NCBI GenBank assembly: GCA_937875645.1
Contig: CALLXO010000163.1
Location: 1-5,485 of the forward strand
Length of the DNA: 5,485 nucleotides
From: an uncultured Clostridia bacterium
Lineage (GTDB): Bacteria; Bacillota; Clostridia; Christensenellales; CAG-314
Reading direction: 5' to 3'
The notes under the pieces are model-generated. The model searched no databases and was not told the DNA's origin. It was given only the letters and a program-made list of their open reading frames with translations. A program made the position numbers and the translations under genes. Of the stretch, positions 5,452 to 5,485 are shown one piece after another (the first letter of the stretch is position 1; each line of letters opens with the position of its first letter).

Positions 5452-5485
5452 TTCTTTGCCTCCTACAGTTAGCCGTAAAAATTAT

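Overview
The window reads as a stretch of chromosome from a low-GC, probably anaerobic member of the Firmicutes, most likely an uncultured Clostridia relative. This is inferred from the AT-rich composition, the strong AGGAGG-type ribosome binding sites, and the clostridial-looking sequences of the decarboxylase subunits and of Tex. No rRNA, tRNA, mobile element or CRISPR array was seen, and the species cannot be named from sequence alone. Every convincing gene lies on the minus strand, so transcription runs from high to low coordinates.

Right-hand block (5451 to 2649): tex, a complete 761-residue nucleic-acid-binding protein of the Tex family, is followed after 52 bases by a 154-residue GNAT acetyltransferase. 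The acetyltransferase starts at TTG, has a weakened acetyl-CoA loop and ends in a cysteine-rich tail. The two may be co-transcribed.

Middle (2648 to 2207): a 442-base AT-rich gap without a credible gene. It holds a probable promoter for the next operon with two abutting TTGACA hexamers, a cluster of A/T tracts forming an inverted repeat just upstream of it, and several short direct repeats.

Left-hand block (2206 to 1): a tightly packed operon for a biotin-dependent, sodium-pumping decarboxylase, probably oxaloacetate decarboxylase. The order is carboxyltransferase alpha subunit (oadA, without its own biotin domain), a small membrane anchor of the OadG type, a separate biotin carrier protein, and the first 17 codons of what is probably the membrane beta subunit (oadB), cut by the window edge. 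In the expected cycle the alpha subunit moves the carboxyl group from oxaloacetate to biotin on the carrier. OadG holds the soluble parts at the membrane, and OadB decarboxylates carboxybiotin while exporting Na+. The genes are joined by a 5-base gap, a 17-base overlap and a 12-base gap, consistent with translational coupling.

I found no clearly new system. The points most worth a second look are the intergenic regulatory region, the ribosome binding site hidden in the poly-glutamate tail of oadA, and the unusual features of the acetyltransferase.
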